DNA from: Rhodococcus sp. ARC_M5 | GTDB taxonomy: Bacteria > Actinomycetota > Actinomycetes > Mycobacteriales > Mycobacteriaceae | Assembly (NCBI RefSeq): GCF_022810405.1 | Contig: NZ_JALGQE010000013.1 | Location: 78,232 to 142,231, forward strand | Direction: 5' to 3' | DNA: 64,000 nt | In this document: positions 1-14,599 of the stretch, in pieces | Layout: each line of letters opens with the position of its first letter | Position numbering within the stretch: position 1 is the first letter of the stretch | Program-made: the position numbers and the translations under genes | Notes under the pieces: model-generated | Seen by the model: the letters and a program-made list of their open reading frames with translations, nothing else | What the model was told of the DNA's origin: nothing | Databases searched by the model: none

Positions 1-2
1 TC

Positions 3-863
<861 letters not shown>

Positions 864-876
864 CTCGTGACCTGTT

Positions 877-914
877 CGACGCCGCCCACTGTCAGCGTTC
901 GGTGGGCGGCGTCG
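877..914. terminator. Bidirectional hairpin terminator
   Basis: A perfect 13-bp stem (CGACGCCGCCCAC at 877-889 and its complement at 902-914) with a 12-nt loop lies between the convergent hpd and AsnC-type genes. It overlaps the last bases of the regulator. No clear T-run follows, which is common in high-GC actinobacteria. Confidence 0.75.
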
Positions 915-1377
915 TTCGTCCCAGACCGCCTCGGTCCTCGTCGAAGATCAACCACGTGCGGGTGGCTCGGACTCCGTCGAGCGATTGCAGCCCTTCCAGC
1001 ACCACCTGCCGCAGACTCTCGTTGTCGGGAGTCCTGATGAGTACCAACACGTCGAAATCCCCTCCGAGCAAACTGAAATGGTCGACGAATTCCATCGCCC
1101 TCAGCCCCTCGGACACGGTCCGCCACGAATCCTGACGGATGGACAGCGCGATGAACGCCGAAGTCCCGAGTCCGGATGCTGCATGGTCGACCTGCACGGT
1201 GAACCGCTCGATGACACCCGCATCCTTCAGATGGTCGACGCGCGTATACGTATGTGCACGAGAGAGATTGAGACGATCGGCCAGCACCCGCATCGAGACC
1301 CGGCCGTCCGAGGTCAGCTCGGCGAGGATGCGACGATCCGTGTCGTCCAATTCCACACGTCTCGAGACGTCGTCCAT
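892..1377 (-). CDS. Lrp/AsnC family transcriptional regulator
   Basis: A 161-residue DNA-binding regulator. The N-terminal helix-turn-helix (about residues 8-55, LDDTDRRILAELTSDGRVSM ... LSRAHTYTRVDHL) is followed by an AsnC ligand-binding (RAM) domain containing GGDFDVLVLIRTPD. The open frame extends upstream, but the ATG at 1377 fits the family length and places the HTH at the N-terminus. It is divergent from the 2-oxoacid dehydrogenase operon with a 158-bp shared upstream region, the usual arrangement for a BkdR-type regulator that responds to a branched-chain amino acid or its keto acid. Target and ligand are inferred from position only. Confidence 0.88.
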   Translation of the reverse strand: MDDVSRRVELDDTDRRILAELTSDGRVSMRVLADRLNLSRAHTYTRVDHLKDAGVIERFTVQVDHAASGLGTSAFIALSIRQDSWRTVSEGLRAMEFVDHFSLLGGDFDVLVLIRTPDNESLRQVVLEGLQSLDGVRATRTWLIFDEDRGGLGRTTPPTER

Positions 1378-1440
1378 TCGTCCGCTCCTACCTCGTGGTT
1401 CTTTGCCTCGACCCGACAGATAGTCAGTTCGCACCTGGAA

Positions 1441-1459
1441 TGTCAGCAATATGTCTGCA
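1441..1459. promoter_or_regulatory. Candidate AsnC operator, direct repeat
   Basis: Two near-identical octamers, TGTCAGCA (1441-1448) and TGTCTGCA (1452-1459), lie 11 bp apart, one helical turn, in the divergent intergenic region between the AsnC gene and the dehydrogenase operon. Placement suits a Lrp/AsnC binding site; this is inference only. Confidence 0.35.
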
Positions 1460-1535
1460 ATCCTACGGCTATAGGACTTCTTCCTCACCGAATCGGCCAG
1501 AATCGCCGTACAAGCCGATTTCAGGAGAGTGCGAC

Positions 1536-2651
1536 ATGACGACCGTCGAGAAGGTTCCGGCAACGTCCTACCAACAGTTCATGCCTGCCGACCGTCCCGT
1601 GCAGTACCTCGCACCCGATGGGACGGGCGTGGACAGTGCCGCCCGCTACGCACACCCGTCGAACGAGCGTCTGCTCGAGATGTACCGCTCGATGGTGCAT
1701 GGTCGCCGATTCGACCAGCAGGCAACGGCATTGACCAAGCAGGGCCGGCTCGCGGTCTATCCGTCCTCGCGCGGACAGGAGGCATGTCAGATCGCCGCGG
1801 CCCTCTGCCTGGGCGAGCAGGACTGGATGTTCCCGACGTATCGTGACTCGATGGCTCTCGCGGCGCGAGGCGTCGACCAGGTGGAGTTGCTCGGCATGCT
1901 CGCCGGCTACTGGCACTGCGGTTACGACCCGACCGCCTACAAGGTCGCTCCCCAATGCACCCCTCTGGCAACACAATTGCTGCACGCGACCGGTTTCGCG
2001 TACGCCGAGGCCAAGCAGGGACGAGACACCATCGCCCTCGCGTTCTGCGGAGACGGAGCGACCAGTGAGGGCGACTTCCACGAGGCCCTCAACTTCGCGG
2101 CGGTGTTCCGCGCCCCGGTGATCTTCCTGGTGCAGAACAACGGCTTCGCCATCAGCGTTCCCCTCGCGCGTCAGAGTGCGGCTCCCTCGTTGTCGCACAA
2201 AGGCGTCGGCTACGGCATCGGTAGCGAGCAGGTCGACGGCAACGACCCGATCGCGATGATGGCAGTGATGGACGAGGCCGTGAAATACGTCCGAGCAGGC
2301 AAGGGACCGGTGGTGGTCGAGGCGCACACCTACCGCATGGATGCCCACACCAATGCCGACGACGCCACTCGCTACCGCAAGGCCGACGAGGTCGAAGGGT
2401 GGTTGGCTCGAGATCCGCTCTCTCGCCTCGACTCCTACCTCGAAGCCCAGGGTCTGCTCACCGACGAGATGCGCGAGCAGATGACGGTATCCGCCGACGC
2501 CGACGCCGCGGCGCTTCGCGCGGGCATGAACGTCGAGCAGGACGTCGACCCCGAGGATCTGTTCCGGTTCGTCTACTCCTCCCCCACCCCCGGCCTGACC
2601 GAACAACGCAATCAGGTCGCCGCCGAGATCGCTGCAGGAGAACTGTCATGA
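1536..2651 (+). CDS. bkdA: 2-oxoacid dehydrogenase E1 component, alpha subunit
   Basis: Thiamine-diphosphate-dependent decarboxylase subunit (371 aa) of a pyruvate or branched-chain 2-oxoacid dehydrogenase complex. The TPP-binding signature runs from AFCGDGATSEGDFHEALNF to VQNNGFAIS in the middle of the protein, and the E1-alpha tail WLARDPLSRL is present. The frame is open further upstream, but the ATG at 1536 has a good ribosome site (AGGAGA at 1523-1528). It is the first gene of an operon in which each following gene overlaps by ATGA. The divergent AsnC regulator and separate alpha and beta subunits favour the branched-chain complex, but substrate cannot be fixed from sequence. Confidence 0.93.
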   Translation: MTTVEKVPATSYQQFMPADRPVQYLAPDGTGVDSAARYAHPSNERLLEMYRSMVHGRRFDQQATALTKQGRLAVYPSSRGQEACQIAAALCLGEQDWMFPTYRDSMALAARGVDQVELLGMLAGYWHCGYDPTAYKVAPQCTPLATQLLHATGFAYAEAKQGRDTIALAFCGDGATSEGDFHEALNFAAVFRAPVIFLVQNNGFAISVPLARQSAAPSLSHKGVGYGIGSEQVDGNDPIAMMAVMDEAVKYVRAGKGPVVVEAHTYRMDAHTNADDATRYRKADEVEGWLARDPLSRLDSYLEAQGLLTDEMREQMTVSADADAAALRAGMNVEQDVDPEDLFRFVYSSPTPGLTEQRNQVAAEIAAGELS

Positions 2652-3652
2652 CCACGATGACCATGGCCGGAGCCCTCAACGCCGCCCTGCGCGACGCGTT
2701 GACCGAGGACGAGAAGGTCGTCGTGTTCGGCGAGGACGTCGGCACGCTCGGCGGCGTCTTTCGCGTCACCGACGGCCTGACCCGAGACTTCGGCGACGAC
2801 CGCTGCTTCGATACCCCGCTTGCCGAGTCGGGCATCGTGGGATTCGCGATCGGAATGGCGATGTCGGGCTACAAGCCCGTGGTCGAGATGCAGTTCGACG
2901 CCTTCGCCTACCCGGCGTTCGAGCAGATCGTCTCCCATGTTGCCAAGCTGCGCAACAGAACTCGTGGCTCACTCACCGCGCCGATGGTCATTCGGATTCC
3001 GTTCGCAGGCGGTATCGGCGGCGTCGAGCATCACTGCGACTCGTCCGAGGCCTACTACGCCCACACCCCCGGCCTGAAGGTCGTCTCCCCGTCCACCGTC
3101 GCCGACGCGTACTCACTGATGCGTGACGCCATCGCCGACCCCGATCCGGTGATCTTCCTCGAACCGAAGCGGCTGTACTTCTCCAAGGACGACATCGAGC
3201 TGACCAAGACCGAGCCGATCGGCACCGCCGTCGTGCGCCGCGCCGGTACCGACGTCACGCTTCTCGCATACGGCCCCACCGTGTCGGTCGCCATGCAGGC
3301 AGCAGAGTTCGCGGCCGAGGACGGCCGTAGCGTCGAGGTGATCGACCTACGATCGCTCAATCCGTTCGACGACGAGACCGTCGCAGCCTCGGTACGCAAG
3401 ACCGGACGCTGCATCGTGATTCAGGAAGCGCAGGGCTTCTCCGGTGTTGCCGCGGAGATTGCGTCGCGGGTGTCCGAGCGTTGCTTCCATCACCTGCACG
3501 CTCCGGTACTTCGGGTGACCGGACTCGACATTCCCTACCCGGCACCGAAACTCGAGCACTTCCACCTGCCGTCCGCGGATCGTGTGCTGGACGCGATGGA
3601 CCGATTGCAGTGGAACGATGCTCCCGACCTCAGCAAGGCGGTCACGGTATGA
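2648..3652 (+). CDS. bkdB: 2-oxoacid dehydrogenase E1 component, beta subunit
   Basis: A 334-residue transketolase-like beta subunit that pairs with the preceding alpha subunit. The pyrimidine-binding domain begins with MTMAGALNAALRDALTED and contains FGEDVGTLGGVFRVTDGL and PLAESGIVGFAIGMA; the C-terminal transketolase domain carries AYGPTVSVAM and EVIDLRSLNPFD. The ATG overlaps the stop of the alpha gene by ATGA, indicating translational coupling. Residues 105-132 (nucleotides 2960-3043) have a diverged second copy at 24904-24987, which is reported separately. Confidence 0.94.
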   Translation: MTTMTMAGALNAALRDALTEDEKVVVFGEDVGTLGGVFRVTDGLTRDFGDDRCFDTPLAESGIVGFAIGMAMSGYKPVVEMQFDAFAYPAFEQIVSHVAKLRNRTRGSLTAPMVIRIPFAGGIGGVEHHCDSSEAYYAHTPGLKVVSPSTVADAYSLMRDAIADPDPVIFLEPKRLYFSKDDIELTKTEPIGTAVVRRAGTDVTLLAYGPTVSVAMQAAEFAAEDGRSVEVIDLRSLNPFDDETVAASVRKTGRCIVIQEAQGFSGVAAEIASRVSERCFHHLHAPVLRVTGLDIPYPAPKLEHFHLPSADRVLDAMDRLQWNDAPDLSKAVTV

Positions 3653-4911
3653 GCATGCAGGTATTCCTGCTCCCCGATCTCGGTGAAGGACTGACCGAGG
3701 CCGAGATCGTGGAGTGGAAGGTCAAGCCCGGCGACACCGTCACCATCGATCAGGTCGTCGTCGAAGTGGAGACAGCAAAAGCGTCTGTCGAGGTGCCCTG
3801 CCCGTTCGAGGGCGTTGTCGGCGAACTGCATGCGGCCGAGGGCACCTCGCTGGCCGTCGGCGCTCCCCTGATCAGCATCACCGGCGGTGCTGTCGCCGAT
3901 GTGTCCGCTGCCCATGAGCGTTACCGCGAAGAGGAGAAAGCCGGCTCGGGCAATGTGCTGATCGGCTACGGCACCGGACACGGCCCGACCGGCCGTCACA
4001 AGAGAGCGGCTGCGCCGCAGGTGAGCGGAAGTTCGACCCAGGCTACGAATTTCCGCTCACGTGCACCGAAGGTGCTCTCCCCCATCGTTCGGAGCATGGC
4101 GTTGCAGGGTGGGCTCGATCTGGCGAGCATCGATACCGCCGGCGGCCACGGCGTGATCACCCGCGCGGACGTCGAGCGCGCCTTGGCCGGTTCGAACGTT
4201 GCTTCCTCGCCGGAGGGCGTCACGCGAATCCCCATCACCGGGATTCGTAAGACCATCGCCGACAAACTCTCTCGCAGTCGTTCGGAGATTCCCGAGGCGA
4301 CCGTCTGGGTCGACGTCGACGCGACGGCTCTGCTGCAAGCCCGACGCGACCTCGACGCCTCCATCGACGGCGTGAAGGTGACGCTGCTGGCGGTGCTGGC
4401 AAAGCTGACGATGATCGCGCTGTCCAAGTTCCCCGAGCTCAACAGCACGGTCGATACTGCGGCGGGCGAGATCCAGCGTTACGAGAACGTCGGACTCGGT
4501 ATTGCCGCGCAAACCGATCGCGGATTGATGGTTCCTGTTGTGCCGCAGGCCGACAAGGCCGATCTGAAGGAACTCGCCGAGCGGCTGGCCGAGCTGACCG
4601 AGCTGGCGCGAACCGGTTCCTTGCCCGCAGCACGACTGAGCGGCGGAACATTCACGCTGAACAACTACGGAGTATTCGGGGTCGACGGCTCGGCCGCGAT
4701 CATCAATCACCCCGAGGCCGCGATCTTGGGCATCGGACGCATCATCGACCGCCCGTGGGTGGTCGACGGCCAATTGGCCGTCCGCAAGGTCGCACAGCTG
4801 TCGTTGGCGTTCGACCACCGCGTGTGCGACGGCGGAGTGGCGGGCGGGTTCTTGCGCACCGTGGCCGATTTCGTCGAAAACCCCGTCGTGGCATTGGGAT
4901 CCGTCCGATGA
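3649..4911 (+). CDS. bkdC: Dihydrolipoamide acyltransferase (E2) with one lipoyl domain
   Basis: The 420-aa acyltransferase core of the complex. Order: N-terminal lipoyl domain (residues 1-80, lipoylated Lys in VEVETAKASVEVP), a flexible linker, the peripheral-subunit-binding domain (LSPIVRSMALQGGLDLASI, about residues 145-180), then the catalytic domain ending in SLAFDHRVCDGGVAGG, whose His-Arg-Val-x-Asp-Gly motif is intact. The start overlaps the E1-beta stop by ATGA. The linker is unusual: codons for about residues 125-138 consist of a 40-bp palindromic element that also occurs twice between genes elsewhere in this window, apparently an in-frame insertion in a region tolerant of change. 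Confidence 0.94.
   Translation: MSMQVFLLPDLGEGLTEAEIVEWKVKPGDTVTIDQVVVEVETAKASVEVPCPFEGVVGELHAAEGTSLAVGAPLISITGGAVADVSAAHERYREEEKAGSGNVLIGYGTGHGPTGRHKRAAAPQVSGSSTQATNFRSRAPKVLSPIVRSMALQGGLDLASIDTAGGHGVITRADVERALAGSNVASSPEGVTRIPITGIRKTIADKLSRSRSEIPEATVWVDVDATALLQARRDLDASIDGVKVTLLAVLAKLTMIALSKFPELNSTVDTAAGEIQRYENVGLGIAAQTDRGLMVPVVPQADKADLKELAERLAELTELARTGSLPAARLSGGTFTLNNYGVFGVDGSAAIINHPEAAILGIGRIIDRPWVVDGQLAVRKVAQLSLAFDHRVCDGGVAGGFLRTVADFVENPVVALGSVR
4021..4060. repeat. 40-bp palindromic element, copy 1, inside E2 coding sequence
   Basis: Arms GTGAGCGGAAGTTCG (4021-4035) and CGAATTTCCGCTCAC (4046-4060) pair at 14 of 15 positions around a 10-nt loop. The same element is found at 37123-37162 and 49699-49736. 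Here it is translated in frame as part of the E2 linker. The flanking hairpin-like AGCGGCTGCGCCGC (4005-4018) also resembles a flank of copy 2 in reverse orientation. Confidence 0.8.
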
Positions 4912-6275
4912 GTGACGTGGACGTTCTCATCCTCGGCGGCGGCTCCGGCGGCTACTCCTGCGCCCTGCGGGCCGAGCAGCTCGGTCTGTCGGTTGCACTG
5001 GTGGAGGAGGACAAGCTCGGCGGCACCTGCCTGCACCGTGGATGTATCCCCACCAAGGCACTGCTGCACACCGCCGAGGTTGCCGATGCGGTGCGCGGGG
5101 CTGCTCACGTCGGCGTCACTGCATCGTTGACGGGTGTTGATATGCCTGCGGCGCTGGACTATCAGCGCAACGTGGTCGCCGGTCTCTACTCCGGACTGCA
5201 GGGGCTGTTGAAGCGTCCGGGCATCGAAATCGTGTCCGGTCGTGGCCAGGTGGTCGGTCCTCGTACCGTCGAGGTGGAGGGTCGACACATCACCGGTGCC
5301 TCGCTGGTTCTCGCCACTGGGTCGTATTCACGCACCATTCCCGGTATCGAACTGGGGCCGCGGGTGCTCACCAGCGACGGGGCGATGTCGTTGGATCGGG
5401 TGCCGGAGTCGGTCGTCGTGCTCGGCGGCGGGGTCATCGGTATCGAATTCGCCAGTATCTGGGCCTCTTTCGGAGCCAAGGTCACCGTCGTCGAGGCCCT
5501 CGATCGTATCGTGCCGGGTGAAGACGAATGGTCGTCGAAGCAGCTGACCAAGGCACTACGCAAGCGCGGCATCGACATTCGTACCGGAACCAAGGTCGAG
5601 ACCGTCACCGAGTCCGCCGACGCAGTCTCTGTGTCATTGTCGTCCGGCGACACCATCTCGGCCGATCTCGTGCTCGTCTCCGTCGGTCGTGGACCTCGCA
5701 CCGACGGTCTCGGGCTGGCCGAGCAGGGCATCGCCACCGAACGTGGCTTCGTCACTGTGGACGACAACCTGCTCACAAACGCAGACGGTGTCTATGCCGT
5801 CGGTGACATCGTGGCGGGATATCAGCTGGCTCACCGCGGTTTCCAGCACGGCATATTTGTCGCCGAGCACATCGCCGGCTTCGCCCCGGCACGTATCGAC
5901 GGTGATCTCGTTCCGCGCGTGACCTATTCGCACCCCGAGGTCGCGTCGGTCGGCCTCACTGAGAAGGCCGCGGAGCAGAAGTACGGCACCGTCACCTCGG
6001 TGGTCTACGACCTCGGCGGCAACGGCAAGAGTCGCATCCTGTCCACTGCCGGCGGAGTCAAAGTGATTCGCGCACGCGACGACGGCCCGGTCGTCGGCGT
6101 CCACCTCGTCGGTGACCGCGTGGGCGAGCTGATCGGCGAAGCGCAACTCGCGGTGGCATGGGAAGCACTGCCATCCGAGGTCGGTGGCTTCGTGCATGCA
6201 CACCCCACGCAGAACGAAGCACTCGGTGAGGCGATGATGGCGCTGTCGGGACGGCCGTTGCACGCGCACAGCTGA
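4908..6275 (+). CDS. lpdA: Dihydrolipoamide dehydrogenase (E3)
   Basis: A 455-aa flavoprotein that reoxidises the E2 lipoyl group with NAD+. The FAD fold is at residues 5-35 (DVLILGGGSGGYSCALRAEQ), followed by the redox-active disulfide GGTCLHRGCIPTKALLH. The NAD-binding segment is VVVLGGGVIGIEFASIWASFG, and the second FAD segment is ADGVYAVGDIVAG. The C-terminal dimerisation domain ends with the catalytic His-x4-Glu region HAHPTQNEALGEA. The ATG overlaps the E2 stop, completing a four-gene complex operon. A housekeeping E3 could also exist elsewhere in the genome. Confidence 0.95.
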   Translation: MSDVDVLILGGGSGGYSCALRAEQLGLSVALVEEDKLGGTCLHRGCIPTKALLHTAEVADAVRGAAHVGVTASLTGVDMPAALDYQRNVVAGLYSGLQGLLKRPGIEIVSGRGQVVGPRTVEVEGRHITGASLVLATGSYSRTIPGIELGPRVLTSDGAMSLDRVPESVVVLGGGVIGIEFASIWASFGAKVTVVEALDRIVPGEDEWSSKQLTKALRKRGIDIRTGTKVETVTESADAVSVSLSSGDTISADLVLVSVGRGPRTDGLGLAEQGIATERGFVTVDDNLLTNADGVYAVGDIVAGYQLAHRGFQHGIFVAEHIAGFAPARIDGDLVPRVTYSHPEVASVGLTEKAAEQKYGTVTSVVYDLGGNGKSRILSTAGGVKVIRARDDGPVVGVHLVGDRVGELIGEAQLAVAWEALPSEVGGFVHAHPTQNEALGEAMMALSGRPLHAHS

Positions 6276-6317
6276 ACGCGACAGCTCAGTGGACTACGAG
6301 GTCGATCATTTCGTACT

Positions 6318-6390
6318 CAGTGAGATCGATTGCTGTCGATCTGTCCCCGTGTCCCGTTATGGTGGGACGCAACAACAATCGACCTCACTG
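6318..6390. terminator. Nested inverted repeat between convergent operons
   Basis: Outer arms 6318-6332 and 6376-6390 match at 14 of 15 positions (CAGTGAGATCGATTG and the near-complement CAATCGACCTCACTG). A short inner hairpin GTCCC/GGGAC lies at 6351-6368. The structure sits between the E3 gene and the PKS gene, which converge, so a two-way terminator is the likely role. Confidence 0.55.
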
Positions 6391-6417
6391 CTGATCTGAT
6401 CTTGCCGAGAATGCAGC

Positions 6418-11977
<5,560 letters not shown>

Positions 11978-11988
<11 letters not shown>

Positions 11989-12817
11989 CGTGATCTCCGA
12001 CCATCGCGTGAAGTTCGTGCTGGACTGCCGCAAGGAGTTCGTCCCGCGACACGTTGATGAACAGGTGCGGACCGTTCACGGTCACATGTGTTGCCCCCTG
12101 CGAGGTGTGCCGATCCCACCCACGCAGCATCGGCGGGCGGACACGGACGTCATCGCTGCCCCCGAACACGGCCAACGGGACCTCCAACGGAGGCTCGTCG
12201 GCGAACTCGTAGGTCTCGCACAGCTCCAGGTCAGCCCGCAGCGTCGGCAGGAGCGCCGCCATGATCTGTGGGTTGGTCAGCGTCGCCGCGGGGACACCTT
12301 CCCTGTGTAGGACCGCCTGCAACACGTCGTCGGGCCACCCGTGGATAGGTTTTCGGTCGCTCTCGAGGTGCGGCGCACGAAAAGCCGCAAGAAGCAGCTT
12401 CTTCGGAACTGCCATCCCCCTCCGACGCAGCTCTCGGGTGAACTCGAAGGCGACCAGTGCCCCCATGCTGTGACCGAAGAAGACGGTGTCCGGGGTGACA
12501 TGCGGTCCGACGTTGTCGACCAGGTCCGCTATCAGGGGGCTCAACCTGGTGTACGCGGGCTCGTCGATGCGACCGTCGCGGCCCGGTAGGACGATCGGGC
12601 ACACGTTCACGGGAAGCATGTCTTCCCATCCGCGAAACGCCCCTGTGCTGCCGCCCGCATAGGTGAAGCACAACATCAACGGCCCCGCGTCGGGGTTGTC
12701 GCGGCCACCCAACCACCTGTTGTGCACCCTGCGGAATGCGGTCAACAGTTCTGCGCGTTTGTCGCTGCTCGTCGACCCCGGTCGCACCACCGGATCGATC
12801 AGCTTGTCAGTCGTCAA
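11978..12817 (-). CDS. Type II thioesterase (alpha/beta hydrolase)
   Basis: A stand-alone thioesterase of about 279 aa that typically removes aberrant acyl groups from carrier proteins, and may here release the product, since the synthase lacks its own TE. The family segments are visible: LMLCFTYAGGSTGAFRGWEDMLP at the N-terminus, nucleophile GHSMGALVAFEF, acid region VFGGSDDVRV, and the catalytic His in NGPHLFINVSRDELL. I chose the TTG at 12817 because GAGGAG lies about 10 bases upstream and it avoids overlap with the flavoprotein gene. The frame also allows an ATG at 12898, adding a low-complexity 27-residue extension. Its stop lies inside the PKS start, so the two are translationally coupled. 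Confidence 0.85.
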
Positions 12818-12869
12818 TGGGTCAGCTCCTCGACCCGACCCCGACGCAGTTGCAGCAATCGGACTCGGC

Positions 12870-14585
12870 TCATGCGGGCACCCTTGCCTGCGGACCACCG
12901 AACGTGATCCAAGAGCCGTCTATTGGCTCCGGGTAGGCACCCACACGATATTTGTTCACCAGATCTGCGAGTTGCTTGTCCGCCCGCCATCGGGTCAATT
13001 GAGCGGTCGCGGCCGGATCGGTCGAATCTCTGAGCTTGTCCATCACCGTGGCACCCAGCTGTCCGGCACATTGTTCGAGAAGTGCGACATTCTTCAGCAG
13101 CTGATCTTCGAACTCGCCGTCGGAGAGGTCGGTGGCCATCTGCTCGTGCAGCTCCAGGAAGAATCCGAAAAAGAGATACGGATCGGCGAAATGATCGGAG
13201 ACAACCGGATTGTCGATCGCCGACCACTCGCGGAAGAATTGCTCGACTCTGCTGTGAAGAGTACGTATCTGGACCAGTCCGGTGAGGATGGGCGGGCTCT
13301 GGAACATACGTCTCAGCTGGTCGTGAAAGTACATGGTGCCGGGAACCGCCCAGTAGATCATCGTGTCCCACAACACCTTCGCAACCATGACCTGCGCATT
13401 GCCCATCACCGCGAACTGGTCCTGGTAGATCAGTAACCACATGTCGCTGACCAGTAGGTACACCTGATCGTGGATGTCGGCGAGAGGGCCGATGTCTTCG
13501 CCGGCGTGGTCACGCGCGACGAGGTCGGTGATGAGACCGTTGCTGATCGCCATCAGATCACCCCCCGAGGAGTACAGCGGGTCGATCGAGACCCCTGCCT
13601 CACCGGTCAGGCACCACCGGTAACCGGAGAACACGCGTTCGGCACCGTAGGCGTAGTCCCGCATCGCTCGGAAGTCCTGGAGCTTCTCGCGATTGGCGAC
13701 GATATGCGCGGCCAGCTGCGGTTCGTGTACCTGCAAGAAGGCGAGTGTCTTCTCGAACGTACTGATCGAGGTGAACGGGTGGACCTTGGCGTCGGCAACC
13801 ACACCGACACTCGTGGAGCCCGAGGCAAGCGGAATCAGCCATACCCAGTATCCCTGGCCCATAAGATGATTGGTGGACAACCGGCGCTTACCACTCGGCA
13901 CCTTGTCACGCCATTCCGCATTGTCGGACCAGTTGTCGACGTCGACGGGGCCTTCGAGCCTGAACCAACTCGAATTGGCCTCGTGCGGGAGCGACTTCTG
14001 CAAACCAAGTTGGCGCTTCAGGATGGACGCACGCCCACTGGCGTCGATCACCCATCGGGCAGCCAACCTGCGCTCGCTCCCACCCTTGGTGACGGTGATC
14101 GAGTGCGGCTCGTCGCCGGTGCCGAGCGCGACGTCGACCACCCGGGTGCCGGTCTCGAAAGTCGCACCAGCCGACTGAATACGCGTACCCAACTCGTTCT
14201 CGATTCGACCACGATCGAGCTGATACGTGGCCAGGGGTGCCTCACCCGTCTGGCCGTACTCGACTCGCTTCGCGATATCCTCGTTGTCGCCGTACGTGAA
14301 GAACATGCGCAAGCCGAATTTCCGTATCTGATCGCTCTCCAGGTGCTCCCCGAGTCCGAGGATGTCCCGCAGGTAGTGCGCCTGGATCTCCACCGTCGAC
14401 TCGCCGACCTTGTGTGTTGCTTCTTTGACCGGGTGCACGCTCTTCTCCACCACGGTCACCGACAATCCCGGCACCTTCTGGCGCAGTTCCAGAGCCAGGG
14501 TGAGCCCGCATATCCCACCGCCGAGGACAGCCACATCGACGGTAGTGGGATCCGCGGTGGCGGTCGAGCCAGCTGAGTCCGGCAT
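12870..14585 (-). CDS. FAD-dependent halogenase-like oxidoreductase, copy A
   Basis: A 571-aa flavoprotein. The N-terminal dinucleotide fold is VDVAVLGGGICGLTLALEL (residues 16-34). Hallmarks of the flavin-dependent halogenase family follow: HKVGESTVE (59-66), a Lys in IRKFGLRMFF (K89) where halogenases place their catalytic lysine, and WVWLIP (247-252), which fits the W-x-W-x-I-P motif. A long C-terminal helical region follows. It is 14 bp downstream of a clear paralogue (copy B) and upstream of the thioesterase. Halogenation of a PKS-bound or free phenolic substrate is possible; a hydroxylase, epoxidase or reductase of the same fold is equally allowed. Substrate is not inferable. Confidence 0.82.
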   Translation of the reverse strand: MPDSAGSTATADPTTVDVAVLGGGICGLTLALELRQKVPGLSVTVVEKSVHPVKEATHKVGESTVEIQAHYLRDILGLGEHLESDQIRKFGLRMFFTYGDNEDIAKRVEYGQTGEAPLATYQLDRGRIENELGTRIQSAGATFETGTRVVDVALGTGDEPHSITVTKGGSERRLAARWVIDASGRASILKRQLGLQKSLPHEANSSWFRLEGPVDVDNWSDNAEWRDKVPSGKRRLSTNHLMGQGYWVWLIPLASGSTSVGVVADAKVHPFTSISTFEKTLAFLQVHEPQLAAHIVANREKLQDFRAMRDYAYGAERVFSGYRWCLTGEAGVSIDPLYSSGGDLMAISNGLITDLVARDHAGEDIGPLADIHDQVYLLVSDMWLLIYQDQFAVMGNAQVMVAKVLWDTMIYWAVPGTMYFHDQLRRMFQSPPILTGLVQIRTLHSRVEQFFREWSAIDNPVVSDHFADPYLFFGFFLELHEQMATDLSDGEFEDQLLKNVALLEQCAGQLGATVMDKLRDSTDPAATAQLTRWRADKQLADLVNKYRVGAYPEPIDGSWITFGGPQARVPA

Positions 14586-14599
14586 GATGTCTCCTTCGA

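Noticed and set aside
4021..4060. Insertion-sequence terminal repeat or attachment site
   Set aside because: The palindrome is a single self-complementary unit with no transposase, target duplication or second end nearby.
12817..12898. Upstream ATG start for the thioesterase
   Set aside because: It would add 27 low-complexity residues and overlap the flavoprotein gene; the TTG at 12817 has a better ribosome site. It cannot be excluded.
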